Origin: an uncultured Eubacteriales bacterium
Lineage (GTDB): Bacteria; Bacillota; Clostridia; Oscillospirales; Acutalibacteraceae
DNA: 64,000 nucleotides
Assembly: GCA_900314795.1 (NCBI GenBank)
Contig: OMWP01000004.1
Coordinates: 1-64,000 of the forward strand
Direction of reading: 5' to 3'
Shown here piece by piece: positions 16,238-23,556 of the stretch. The translations under genes were made by a program, and so were the position numbers. Under the pieces are notes generated by a model. It did not search any database. It was not told where the DNA came from and was given only the letters and a program-made list of their open reading frames with translations. Position 1 is the first letter of the stretch. Each line of letters opens with the position of its first letter.

Positions 16238-16312
16238 AGCGTGTACCTCACTTTTTGGTATATATTTTACCCCGCGGCGGAGTTGCACCGTCTGAATTCT
16301 ATTCGGGGTGTA

Positions 16313-16909
16313 TTACCTAGAAAGCTTTTGACGTATACGGGTCTGTGCATTGTCAACTGATTTTAGGGAAATGTTCAGCCGATTGGATATCTCCTTGTAC
16401 GTATAGCCGGAAAGGTGCAAAATCGCTACTTTGTACTCGAGGTTTGAGAGGCTGTTTTTGAGGATGCGATGCAGGCTGTTGATGTATTCCTTGGTCTCGA
16501 CCATCTCGGAAAGTGAGGTCTCGGTCGGATCAAAGGCAACTTCTGCGTCCTCCTCCAAAGATATCATATTGCGGGTGGGAACAGCACGCTGTCGCGATGA
16601 CGCGCGCATCATGGAGCGGTAGCGGTTTTCGACACAGGTCATCAGGTAGTTCTTGAAGCTCATGCCCTTACTGCCGTCATAGGTACGGCAGGCTGACAGC
16701 AGCGCCACCATGCCCTCCTGTATCATATCGCTGTCGTCTATATCCGTCGCCATACCGCGGTATTTTTTGGCGGCTGTTGAGATCAGCCCCAAATACCTTG
16801 ACGCGATCATGTCGAAGGCGTCGTCGTTTCCCGACAGAAAATCCCGCAGGAGTTCATCGTCGGTCTGCCGCATCTCACGGCTGACGGTAGGTTCGTTCAG
16901 ATATAGCAC
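16313..16909 (-). CDS. SigH-like sigma-70 family factor
   Basis: RNA polymerase sigma factor of 198 residues from a GTG, or 186 from the ATG at 16873. Region 2 is visible as DDSDMIQEGMVALLSACRTYD with FKNYLMTCVENRYRSMMRA. Region 4 is seen as LSNLEYKVAILHLSGYTYKEISNRLNISLKSVDNAQTRIRQKL. The pattern is closest to the sporulation/competence factor SigH. No GGAGG precedes either start at the right distance: GTGAGGTG overlaps the GTG itself, so the exact start is uncertain. A good promoter lies 20-50 bases upstream. The family controls early stationary-phase genes in Clostridia; the role here is an inference. Confidence 0.82.
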   Translation of the reverse strand: MLYLNEPTVSREMRQTDDELLRDFLSGNDDAFDMIASRYLGLISTAAKKYRGMATDIDDSDMIQEGMVALLSACRTYDGSKGMSFKNYLMTCVENRYRSMMRASSRQRAVPTRNMISLEEDAEVAFDPTETSLSEMVETKEYINSLHRILKNSLSNLEYKVAILHLSGYTYKEISNRLNISLKSVDNAQTRIRQKLSR

Positions 16910-16932
16910 CTCACAATAATTATCTTATGTAA

Positions 16933-16961
16933 ATTGTAATAAATAACCCGCCAAAAGTCAA
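16933..16961 (-). promoter_or_regulatory. Promoter of the SigH-like gene
   Basis: TTGACT (16961-16956) and TACAAT (16938-16933) are separated by 17 bases on the minus strand. Transcription would start about 15-20 bases before the GTG at 16909. Confidence 0.7.
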
Positions 16962-17057
16962 CAGGTTTTTCAAAAACAGTGGCGGGAAAGAATGACAAAT
17001 TATTCACAATATGATACATTTTGTGCATGTTCAACAGTATTTTTTAACATTTTTTGG

Positions 17058-17086
17058 TTTACAACATGGAAGAAGTATGTTATAAT
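17058..17086 (+). promoter_or_regulatory. Promoter of the comM-like gene
   Basis: TTTACA and TATAAT with a 17-base spacer, about 115 bases before the gene start. CGAACATAAAAGCG downstream of it has a half-match to a LexA box; this is weak. Confidence 0.65.
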
Positions 17087-17203
17087 ACAATTACAGATAT
17101 TCGAACATAAAAGCGATAACCGATTTAGGTGTTGTTTCGGGCTTTGTATTGACAAGATAGATGTTGTTATTTGTCAACGAGAGGCAAAAAAGAAGGGTTG
17201 ATT

Positions 17204-18727
17204 ATGGTAGTAAAATGCAACAGTCTCGGATTATTCGGACTGAATACCTATGCAATAGAGATCGAGGCGGATCTCTCGCGCGGGATGGCGGCGTTCGATA
17301 TCGTCGGATTGCCCGACGCGGCGGTCAAGGAAAGCAGGGATCGTGTGCGTTCCGCCATGAAAAACTGCGGCTTTGAATTCCCGAATTCGCGCTTGATCCT
17401 CAACCTCGCCCCTGCCGATATCAAGAAGGAAGGACCGCTGTATGACCTGCCGATCCTGATCACGGTGCTCAAGGCGACGCGACAGATCAACGCCAATACG
17501 GACGACAGCGCGTTTATCGGCGAGCTGAGTCTTTCGGGTGAGCTGCGGGGCGTCAACGGCGTGCTGCCGATGGCGATCGCCGCCCGTGAGCAGGGCTTGA
17601 AGAAGCTCTATGTCCCCGCCGTCAACGCCAATGAGGGCGCGGTGGTGGACGGGCTCGAGGTCTATCCCGTGGCACATGTCTTTGAGCTGATCGACCACCT
17701 TGCCGGACGCAGGAAGATCGAGCCCGCTGTCTTTCAAAACAGCGATCAGCTGCCCGACAGCACGCTGGATTTCTCGCAGGTGAAGGGTCAGGCAGAGGCA
17801 AAACGCGCGTTGGAGATCGCCGCCGCCGGTGGACACAATGTCCTTTTGATCGGCTCGCCCGGCGCGGGCAAAAGCATGCTCGCCAAACGCATGGTGACCA
17901 TCCTGCCCGAGATGACCTTTGAGGAGACCATCGAAACGACCAAGATCCATTCCATCGCCGGTACCCTGCCCAAGGGATCGGGGCTGATCACGATGCGGCC
18001 GTTCCGCTCACCGCACCATACGATCACCCGCGTGGGCATGACGGGCGGCGGCACTACGCCCAAGCCCGGTGAGATCTCGCTCGCGCATAACGGCGTGCTG
18101 TTCCTCGATGAACTGCCCGAGTTCCAGCGCACGGCGCTGGAGGTGCTGCGCCAGCCGCTCGAGGACGGCGTGGTGTCGATCTCTCGCGCTCACGGCACCT
18201 ATACCTATCCCTCCGAATTCATGCTGATCGCCGCGATGAATCCTTGCCCCTGCGGTTACTATAACCATCCGAAAAAGCAGTGCTCGTGCTCGGATAACGC
18301 GGTGCATAAATATCTCAACCGCGTGTCGGGTCCCCTGCTCGACCGCATCGACATCCATATCGAGGTGCCGCCGGTGGAATATGACGACCTGACCGCCAAA
18401 AGCGGCGAGGAAAGATCCGATGATATCCGTAAGCGCGTCAATGCCGCACGCGCGATCCAGACGAAGCGTTTTCAGCAGTCAAAGACCAAGTGCAATGCCC
18501 ATATCGAGGCGGCGATGTTCGAGAACGTCTGCCGGATCGACGACAAGGCGGATCGGATGCTGAAGGCGGCGTTCGACAAGCTCGGTATGACGGCACGCGC
18601 CTATGACCGCATCATGAAGGTGGCGCGTACGATTGCCGACCTCGACCAAAGCGAGGTCATCCGCGCGCCGCACATCAGCGAGGCGATCCAGTATCGATCG
18701 CTCGACAGAAAATACTGGCATGAGTAA
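17204..18727 (+). CDS. ComM/YifB-family Mg-chelatase-like AAA+ ATPase
   Basis: A 507-residue AAA+ protein. The N-terminal Lon-protease-like domain contains SRGMAAFDIVGLPDAAVKESRDRV. The ATPase core has Walker A GSPGAGKSML and Walker B GVLFLDELPEF. A zinc-binding insert CPCGYYNHPKKQCSCS and the C-terminal Mg_chelatase helical domain are also seen. ComM of Gram-negatives is a branch-migration helicase for natural transformation; the role of Firmicutes homologues is less clear. The start is the ATG of MVVKCNSLG, preceded by GAAGGG; the in-frame start at 17171 is not supported. Confidence 0.9.
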   Translation: MVVKCNSLGLFGLNTYAIEIEADLSRGMAAFDIVGLPDAAVKESRDRVRSAMKNCGFEFPNSRLILNLAPADIKKEGPLYDLPILITVLKATRQINANTDDSAFIGELSLSGELRGVNGVLPMAIAAREQGLKKLYVPAVNANEGAVVDGLEVYPVAHVFELIDHLAGRRKIEPAVFQNSDQLPDSTLDFSQVKGQAEAKRALEIAAAGGHNVLLIGSPGAGKSMLAKRMVTILPEMTFEETIETTKIHSIAGTLPKGSGLITMRPFRSPHHTITRVGMTGGGTTPKPGEISLAHNGVLFLDELPEFQRTALEVLRQPLEDGVVSISRAHGTYTYPSEFMLIAAMNPCPCGYYNHPKKQCSCSDNAVHKYLNRVSGPLLDRIDIHIEVPPVEYDDLTAKSGEERSDDIRKRVNAARAIQTKRFQQSKTKCNAHIEAAMFENVCRIDDKADRMLKAAFDKLGMTARAYDRIMKVARTIADLDQSEVIRAPHISEAIQYRSLDRKYWHE

Positions 18728-18741
18728 AGGAGCAAAAGCAA

Positions 18742-19116
18742 ATGAAAAGAGAGTTGGGGATCGCCCGCTGCGGACTCGCCTGTTGCCTGTGCAGCGAAAA
18801 CAAACATTGTAACGGCTGCGCCTCGGGAGATTGTCCCGATAAGGATTGGTGTGAGAATCTGAAATGCTCTATGGAAAAGGGCTTTGCTCACTGCTATGAA
18901 TGTCAGGAGGATTGCCGTAAGGGGTTACTGTCAAGGCTCAAGCCTTACGGATTCACGCTTTTCGCGAAGCGTTACGGAGAAGAGGAATTGCTGAACTGCC
19001 TTGAGCGTAACGAGAAAAACGGTATCGCTTATCACTGTGAAGGCGTCGTCGGAGACTATGATCATTTTGATGACGTTGAAAAGCTGATCGCGTTCATCAA
19101 AGAAGGAAAGAGATAA
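18742..19116 (+). CDS. DUF3795 cysteine-rich protein
   Basis: A 124-residue protein with at least ten cysteines in its first 60 residues: RCGLACCLCSENKHCNGC, CPDKDWC, CSM, HCYECQEDC. This is the DUF3795 pattern and suggests bound zinc or an iron-sulfur cluster. The C-terminal half is a small helical domain. It starts 14 bases after the comM-like gene with AAGGAG upstream, so it is probably cotranscribed. No function is established for the family. Confidence 0.82.
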   Translation: MKRELGIARCGLACCLCSENKHCNGCASGDCPDKDWCENLKCSMEKGFAHCYECQEDCRKGLLSRLKPYGFTLFAKRYGEEELLNCLERNEKNGIAYHCEGVVGDYDHFDDVEKLIAFIKEGKR

Positions 19117-19160
19117 AAAATGAGGCAAGACCGCAGCGTTTGCAGTCTTGCCTCTTGTTT
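19115..19160. terminator. Bidirectional terminator
   Basis: GAGGCAAGACCGCA (19122-) pairs with TGCAGTCTTGCCTC (to 19154) as an extended stem. A-runs on the left and T-rich sequence on the right let it serve both the DUF3795 gene (plus) and the ferredoxin gene (minus), which converge here. Confidence 0.8.
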
Positions 19161-19980
19161 ATTTCAGTGCTTTTTTCGGGCATACCTTGGTACATTCGTA
19201 GCATAAAATACATTCGGTGGCGTTTTTACGCTTACGGCTGTTGTTGTCGACCTCGACGTCCATGGGACAGACCTTTTTACATTTGCCGCAGTGCACGCAT
19301 TTCCTCTCGTCGCATTTGACGCGGATCAGGGAAAAGTAGCTCATCGGCTTTAGGAAAACCGTGATCGGACAGATGTATTTGCAGAAAGCACGGTTATCCT
19401 TGAACACTAACGCCAGGATGATGCCGACGGCATAATACAGGATATTGCCGCCGAGGAACAGCCAGAACATGACGCGCTCGAGGTTGCCGACGTGCGTCAG
19501 GAACAGCGCCGCGACAAGGATCAGTGACGCGGCAAAAGTGATATAGCGGATGAAGCCGAGTTTTTTACGCGGCGCCTGCGGGGTTTTATAGGGCAGCAGG
19601 TCGAGGATCATCGCTGTCCAGCAGGCGTAGCCGCACCAGCCGCGTCCGAAGAGCAGCGGGCCGAAGATCTTGGCGACGGCATAGTGGATGGTCGCCGCTT
19701 CAAAAACGCCGGTGAACAGGTAGTACCAAAAGCCCTCGATCTGCATATTCTCATTGCAGATCAAGCCGAGGTAGACCAGCATGTAGCTGCCGACCGCGAA
19801 CTGCACGAACCGCCGCGCATGCTTCCATCCCGCGATATAAAGCGCCAGCCCGACCGCGATACAAATGCCGATATAGGAAAAGTTGAACAGATAGAACAGG
19901 TTATCCATCGTCAGCCACAGCGTGACCGCGATCGTCTCGAATACGGCGAAGATGACCAGAACAGGAAGATATTTCTTCAT
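19159..19980 (-). CDS. NapH/polyferredoxin-like membrane 4Fe-4S protein
   Basis: A 273-residue membrane protein with about five to six hydrophobic helices. One carries the GRGWCGYACWTAMI motif typical of NapH/CcoG-like proteins. Two 4Fe-4S motifs follow at the C-terminus: CVHCGKCKKVCPMDV and CILCYECTKVCPKKALK. Such proteins pass electrons between membrane and cytoplasmic partners. It is monocistronic, with a clean promoter and AAAGGATCC before the ATG. The partner is not encoded next to it. Confidence 0.85.
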   Translation of the reverse strand: MKKYLPVLVIFAVFETIAVTLWLTMDNLFYLFNFSYIGICIAVGLALYIAGWKHARRFVQFAVGSYMLVYLGLICNENMQIEGFWYYLFTGVFEAATIHYAVAKIFGPLLFGRGWCGYACWTAMILDLLPYKTPQAPRKKLGFIRYITFAASLILVAALFLTHVGNLERVMFWLFLGGNILYYAVGIILALVFKDNRAFCKYICPITVFLKPMSYFSLIRVKCDERKCVHCGKCKKVCPMDVEVDNNSRKRKNATECILCYECTKVCPKKALK

Positions 19981-20011
19981 TAGAGGGATCCTTTCAAGGG
20001 TTTACTCCAAC

Positions 20012-20040
20012 ATTATAGTCGATTTCCGTTGACGGTGCAA
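20012..20040 (-). promoter_or_regulatory. Promoter of the NapH-like gene
   Basis: TTGCAC (20040-20035) and TATAAT (20017-20012) with a 17-base spacer, about 30 bases before the start codon. Confidence 0.7.
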
Positions 20041-20194
20041 GTCAAGAAAAAGCAAATTTGAGGAAGTGCGGAAAATAAGCGGAATTGATTACAAAATAAT
20101 TACATAAAAGAATAATAAATATAGAAAAAGCATACAGACGGTAAGGATAAAAACATACAAAATCACTAAAAAAGATTACAAAAGGTTTTTTCGG

Positions 20195-20223
20195 TTGACT
20201 TTGTGCCGGCTTTGTATTATCGT
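20195..20223 (+). promoter_or_regulatory. Candidate murA promoter
   Basis: TTGACT then 17 bases then TATCGT. The spacer ends in TATTAT and the -10 is weak. The Na/Pi transporter upstream region at 25370-25398 has the same TTGACT-17-TATCGT arrangement. The stretch 20041-20194 is AT-rich with no gene. Confidence 0.4.
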
Positions 20224-20242
20224 ATTGTATAAGCAGAATAGG

Positions 20243-20280
20243 ATAGGTGCGTGTAAAAATACGCCTATTTTATCCTTATT
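20243..20280 (+). terminator. Terminator-like hairpin in the murA leader
   Basis: ATAG-(GT)-GCGT pairs with ACGC-CTAT around an eight-base loop and is followed by TTTTATCC and TTATTTTTG. It lies about 120 bases before the murA start, downstream of the candidate promoter, so it may attenuate murA or end an upstream transcript. Confidence 0.4.
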
Positions 20281-20404
20281 TTTGATTCATACACGGGACT
20301 CCGTGTGACATATATTCGTATGGTCTGTTCCGGTTGTCGCGTTTGCGCAATGCGGAATGGATCTCAAAAACAGAAACTGAGCAGTTGTTAGGAAGTGTAC
20401 AGAT

Positions 20405-21697
20405 TTGGAAAAAATAGTTATCAACGGCGGAAAGCCTTTATTCGGCGAAGTGACCGTCAGCGGCGCGAAGAACGCGGCGGTGGCGATCATCCCCGCGGTA
20501 GTGCTGTGTGACGAGCCCTGCCGTATCGAGAACATCCCGAACATCTCCGACGTGTCGCTGATCGCGAATATCCTGCAGGATATGGGCGCGATGGTGCGCC
20601 GCGTTGACAAGAATACATTGGATATCGATCCGCGACCCATCAACACATGGGAGGCGACCCATGACGCGGTTCGCGGTATGCGTGCGTCCTACTATTTGTT
20701 GGGCGCGTTGCTGGGACGTTTCCACAACGCCAAGGTCGCCCTGCCCGGCGGCTGTAACTTCGGCGTGCGTCCGATCGACCAGCATTTGAAGGGCTTTGCG
20801 ATGATGGGCGCGCACAATGAGCTGGTCAACGGCGCTGTCATCGAGAGCACCACCTCGGGCTCCTTCCACGGCGCAAGAGTGTATTTCGACACCGTATCGG
20901 TCGGCTCGACCATCAACCTGATGCTTGCCGCTGTCAAGGCGGAGGGTCAGACCATCCTCGAGAACGCCGCCAAGGAACCGCATATCGTTGACCTGGCGAA
21001 CTTCCTCAACTCCATGGGCGCCAACATCCGCGGCGCCGGTACCGACGTCATCAAGATCCGCGGCGTGGATTATCTGCGCGGCGTTACCTATTCCATTATC
21101 CCCGACCAGATCGAGGCGGGCACCTATATGGCTGCTGCCGCCGCGACCAGAGGCAAGGTCACGATCCGCAATATCACCCCGAAGCACCTTGAGAGCATCA
21201 GCTCCAAGCTGATGGAGATGGGCTGTGAGATCGAAGAATATGATGAGGCGGTCATCGTAGACGCGACCAAGCGTCCGCTCAACCGTGTCAACATCAAGAC
21301 GATGCCTCATCCCGGCTTCCCGACCGACTGCCAGCCGCAGTTTGTCGCGCTGCTGTCCACCGTCAAGGGAACCTCCATCGTGAACGAGAGCGTGTGGGAT
21401 AACCGCTATCAGTATGTCAGTGAGCTCGTCCGCATGGGCGCGAAGATTTCTGTCGAGGGCAGACTTGCGATCATCGAGGGCGGTAAGCTGACCGGTGCTC
21501 CCGTCAAGGCGACCGACCTGCGCGCGGGCGCGGCGATGGTGATCGCCGGACTGGTGGCAGACGGCACCACGAGCATCTCAAACATCAATTACATCGAACG
21601 CGGCTATTCGGATGTGGTCACAAAGTTCCAGAGCCTGGGCGCGGATATCAAGAAGATTTATCTTCCCGATCACAAGCACATCGCGACAACAGCTTAA
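20405..21697 (+). CDS. murA: UDP-N-acetylglucosamine 1-carboxyvinyltransferase
   Basis: First committed enzyme of peptidoglycan synthesis; it adds enolpyruvate from PEP to UDP-GlcNAc. The 430-residue protein has the EPSP-synthase fold with KNAAVAI near residue 22 (catalytic Lys). The loop GGCNFGVRPIDQHLKG carries Cys117, the residue attacked by fosfomycin. TTG is the start codon, supported by AGGAAGTG eight bases upstream and the family N-terminus EKIVINGG. It is transcribed alone and closed by a strong terminator. Confidence 0.95.
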   Translation: MEKIVINGGKPLFGEVTVSGAKNAAVAIIPAVVLCDEPCRIENIPNISDVSLIANILQDMGAMVRRVDKNTLDIDPRPINTWEATHDAVRGMRASYYLLGALLGRFHNAKVALPGGCNFGVRPIDQHLKGFAMMGAHNELVNGAVIESTTSGSFHGARVYFDTVSVGSTINLMLAAVKAEGQTILENAAKEPHIVDLANFLNSMGANIRGAGTDVIKIRGVDYLRGVTYSIIPDQIEAGTYMAAAAATRGKVTIRNITPKHLESISSKLMEMGCEIEEYDEAVIVDATKRPLNRVNIKTMPHPGFPTDCQPQFVALLSTVKGTSIVNESVWDNRYQYVSELVRMGAKISVEGRLAIIEGGKLTGAPVKATDLRAGAAMVIAGLVADGTTSISNINYIERGYSDVVTKFQSLGADIKKIYLPDHKHIATTA

Positions 21698-21706
21698 TCG
21701 ATTTTT

Positions 21707-21735
21707 AAAAGCCACCTGAGGGTGGCTTTTCTACT
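21707..21735 (+). terminator. murA terminator
   Basis: AAAAGCCACC/GGTGGCTTTT with a four-base loop, T-run and 9-base distance from the stop codon. Confidence 0.88.
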
Positions 21736-21736
21736 G

Positions 21737-21790
21737 AGTAATAATGAATAAAGAATGGTGGGCTGCGCCCACACCTGATTGTAATTTTCA
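21737..21790. repeat. Partial family C element
   Basis: TAATAATGAATAAAGAATGG followed by the GC hairpin GTGGGC-TGC-GCCCAC and a TGATTGTAATTTTC remainder. It resembles one arm and the core stem of the element at 9109-9235. Confidence 0.4.
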
Positions 21791-21810
21791 GAAGGGATCT
21801 TTATACATCA

Positions 21811-22599
21811 ATGGCTAAAATCGTACCGCTCTTCTCGTCGAGCAAGGGCAATTCCTATTACATACAGGGCAACGGCTCCGCGATCCTGATCGACGCGGGT
21901 CGCAACCTCAAACAGATCGAGCTGGCGCTGTCAGCGAATGACCTGTCACTGCGCAACGTCAGCGCGATCTTCGTCACACATGAGCATTCCGACCATATCA
22001 GCGCGCTCAAGGTGCTGCTCAAGCGCTACGATATCCCGCTCTATGCCTCCCGCGGCACGCTGGAATACCTGGCACAGAATGACAAGGTACCCGCCACGGC
22101 ACGACTGAACGTGATCGAGGACGTTATCGAGACAGATGACTTTTGTGTACAGCGCGTCGCGACCTCGCATGACGCGGCGGAGCCCTGCGGCTATTCAATC
22201 ACCACGCCCGACGGCAGAAGAGCAAGCATCGTGACCGACACTGGCTATCTGACCGAGGATGCGCGCACGGCGATTGCGCGCTCCCACCTCGCGGTCGTTG
22301 AATCTAACCACGATATCGATATGCTCCGCGAGGGCATGTATCCGTATATTTTGAAGAAGCGTATCCTCTCCGACAACGGTCATTTAAGTAATGCCGCCTG
22401 TGCGGAGGCGATGCCCGATTTTGTCGGCGCGGGACTGACCCGGATCATCCTCGGACATTTGAGTGAGGAGAACAACACACCGCACCTCGCGCTGAATGAA
22501 ACGATTGATTCGCTGGGCCGCGCGGGAATGGTGCTCAACGCTGATTATACGCTCGACGTCGCGCCCGTTGTGACCAACGGAAAATCCGTGATTTTTTAG
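21811..22599 (+). CDS. WalJ/YycJ-like metallo-beta-lactamase-fold hydrolase
   Basis: A 262-residue MBL-fold protein with the metal-binding motif THEHSDHISAL near residue 55, a later Asp in VTDTGYL, and His in LGHLSEEN. It belongs to the YycJ/WalJ group, which has 5'-exonuclease-like features and is often encoded with the WalRK system; here it precedes rlmH, as in many Firmicutes where walJ-htrA-rlmH cluster. AGAAGGG precedes the ATG at a slightly long spacing. The DNA substrate role is an inference from the family. Confidence 0.85.
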   Translation: MAKIVPLFSSSKGNSYYIQGNGSAILIDAGRNLKQIELALSANDLSLRNVSAIFVTHEHSDHISALKVLLKRYDIPLYASRGTLEYLAQNDKVPATARLNVIEDVIETDDFCVQRVATSHDAAEPCGYSITTPDGRRASIVTDTGYLTEDARTAIARSHLAVVESNHDIDMLREGMYPYILKKRILSDNGHLSNAACAEAMPDFVGAGLTRIILGHLSEENNTPHLALNETIDSLGRAGMVLNADYTLDVAPVVTNGKSVIF

Positions 22600-22691
22600 G
22601 GTGCGGTGTTAATCGATGTATTATATATAGGAAACAGAACCTTTCAAAGAGTTCGGCAGGTTCAAGACCTCGCCCTATAGGAGTGATCTCT

Positions 22692-23171
22692 ATGCTCACG
22701 ATCAACATCATCTGCGTCGGCAAGCTCAAGGAGCGGTATTGGCGCGACGCAGTCGAAGAATACAGCAAGCGGATGAAGCCGCTGTGCAAACTGAATATTT
22801 CGGAGCTCAGCGAAGAGCGTGTGGGCGATGACCCGTCCGACGCGCAGATCAGGCAGACGATCACCGCCGAAAGCGAGCGAATCATGCAGAAGCTCGGCAA
22901 GGGCGACTATGTGATCGCGATGTGCGTGGAGGGCAGGAACATCAGCTCCGAGGAGCTTTCGCAAAAGCTGGAGGACGTCAGTATGACGCACAGCACGATC
23001 GATCTGATCATTGGCGGCAGCTGGGGACTGAGCGACGAGCTCAAGGCGCGCGCGGATTGGAAGCTCAGCATGGGGAAGATGACCTTCCCGCATCAGCTCT
23101 GCCGCGTGATGCTGCTCGAACAGCTCTACCGCGCGTTCCAGATTTCCAAGGGAACGAAATATCATAAATAA
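22692..23171 (+). CDS. rlmH: 23S rRNA (pseudouridine1915-N3)-methyltransferase
   Basis: SPOUT-class methyltransferase that acts on helix 69 of 23S rRNA in assembled 70S ribosomes. The 159-residue protein shows INIICVGKLKERYW at the N-terminus. The SAM-binding knot follows, with IDLIIGGSWGLSDELK (family GGxxG) and MTFPHQLCRVMLLEQLYRAFQI with the typical YHK end. The ATG at 22692 has AGGAG eight bases upstream, better than the GTG at 22683. Confidence 0.95.
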   Translation: MLTINIICVGKLKERYWRDAVEEYSKRMKPLCKLNISELSEERVGDDPSDAQIRQTITAESERIMQKLGKGDYVIAMCVEGRNISSEELSQKLEDVSMTHSTIDLIIGGSWGLSDELKARADWKLSMGKMTFPHQLCRVMLLEQLYRAFQISKGTKYHK

Positions 23172-23173
23172 TG

Positions 23174-23201
23174 TTGACAACAAGGTAAATCATGCTATAA
23201 T
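23174..23201 (+). promoter_or_regulatory. Promoter of a short plus-strand RNA
   Basis: TTGACA and TATAAT with a 16-base spacer, near consensus, but with no coding sequence after it. The transcript would start near 23208 and end at the terminator 23254-23290. Confidence 0.8.
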
Positions 23202-23207
23202 ATAAAT

Positions 23208-23290
23208 ACAAGGAGCTATCCGATAGACGGTTAGCCCAATTGGTTTATGAAAAAATAACCGCGCTGGGCAAGAGGGCGGTTATTTTTTTA
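23208..23290 (+). ncRNA. Candidate antitoxin RNA of a type I system
   Basis: About 82 bases between a strong promoter and a strong intrinsic terminator (AATAACCGC/GCGGTTATT then seven T). It contains no ribosome site with an open frame. Its 3' half is complementary to the end of the toxin-like mRNA on the other strand, including the stop codon. Its 5' end ACAAGGAGCTATCCGATAGACGG resembles the 5' end of the toxin-like mRNA, as an inverted repeat in the DNA. Layout matches convergent type I systems such as TxpA/RatA in Bacillus; that is an analogy, not proven homology. Confidence 0.65.
23254..23290. terminator. Shared bidirectional terminator
   Basis: AATAACCGC (23254-23262) pairs with GCGGTTATT (23276-23284), with T7 on the plus side and A6 (T6 on the minus strand) on the other. 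It can end both convergent transcripts of the small locus. Confidence 0.85.
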
Positions 23291-23345
23291 TGGATAAAAT
23301 GATACACATGATGATTAACAATGTAACGATCGTTGCATATTCCAT
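23280..23345 (-). CDS. Small hydrophobic peptide, candidate type I toxin
   Basis: A 21-residue peptide: MEYATIVTLL, then a hydrophobic run with one Cys, ending in SIKK. A single membrane helix with a basic tail is the pattern of membrane-acting type I toxins and holin-like toxins. AGGAGGGT lies seven bases before the ATG. The mRNA has its own promoter (23458-23486) and a leader of about 105 bases that contains a perfect 9-bp hairpin (23383-23406). The ACCCTCC half of that hairpin is complementary to the ribosome site, so translation may be masked. The stop codon sits at the base of the shared terminator. It is too short to be called on coding statistics; the context carries the argument. Confidence 0.65.
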   Translation of the reverse strand: MEYATIVTLLIIMCIILSIKK

Positions 23346-23382
23346 TATCTTCACCCTCCTTTCCTGCTGCGTGTGAGCATAG

Positions 23383-23406
23383 AGCGGAGGGTATATGCCC
23401 TCCGCT
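23383..23406 (-). promoter_or_regulatory. Leader hairpin able to mask the toxin ribosome site
   Basis: AGCGGAGGG-CATATA-CCCTCCGCT on the minus strand is a perfect nine-base stem. Its right side ACCCTCC is also a perfect complement of GGAGGGT in the downstream Shine-Dalgarno sequence, so two exclusive foldings are possible. Confidence 0.6.
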
Positions 23407-23457
23407 ATTGAGAGGGATAACCGCCTACCGTTTATGGAGATAACTCCTTGCGGTTCG

Positions 23458-23486
23458 ATTATATCAAAACACACTCTGAGAGTAAA
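23458..23486 (-). promoter_or_regulatory. Promoter of the toxin-like mRNA
   Basis: TTTACT (23486-23481) and TATAAT (23463-23458) with a 17-base spacer on the minus strand; predicted start near 23451. Confidence 0.75.
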
Positions 23487-23556
23487 TATTTTTTCCTTAA
23501 TCGTAATGAATTCGTAATAGTGGTTACATATTGAAAAGCTATTTGGAGGTGAGATT

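Noticed and set aside
17100-17115. LexA box upstream of the comM-like gene (CGAACATAAAAGCG)
   Set aside because: Only the left half matches; the right half has no GTTC.
19981-20404. Riboswitch upstream of murA
   Set aside because: No conserved riboswitch motif could be recognised, only a short terminator-like hairpin.
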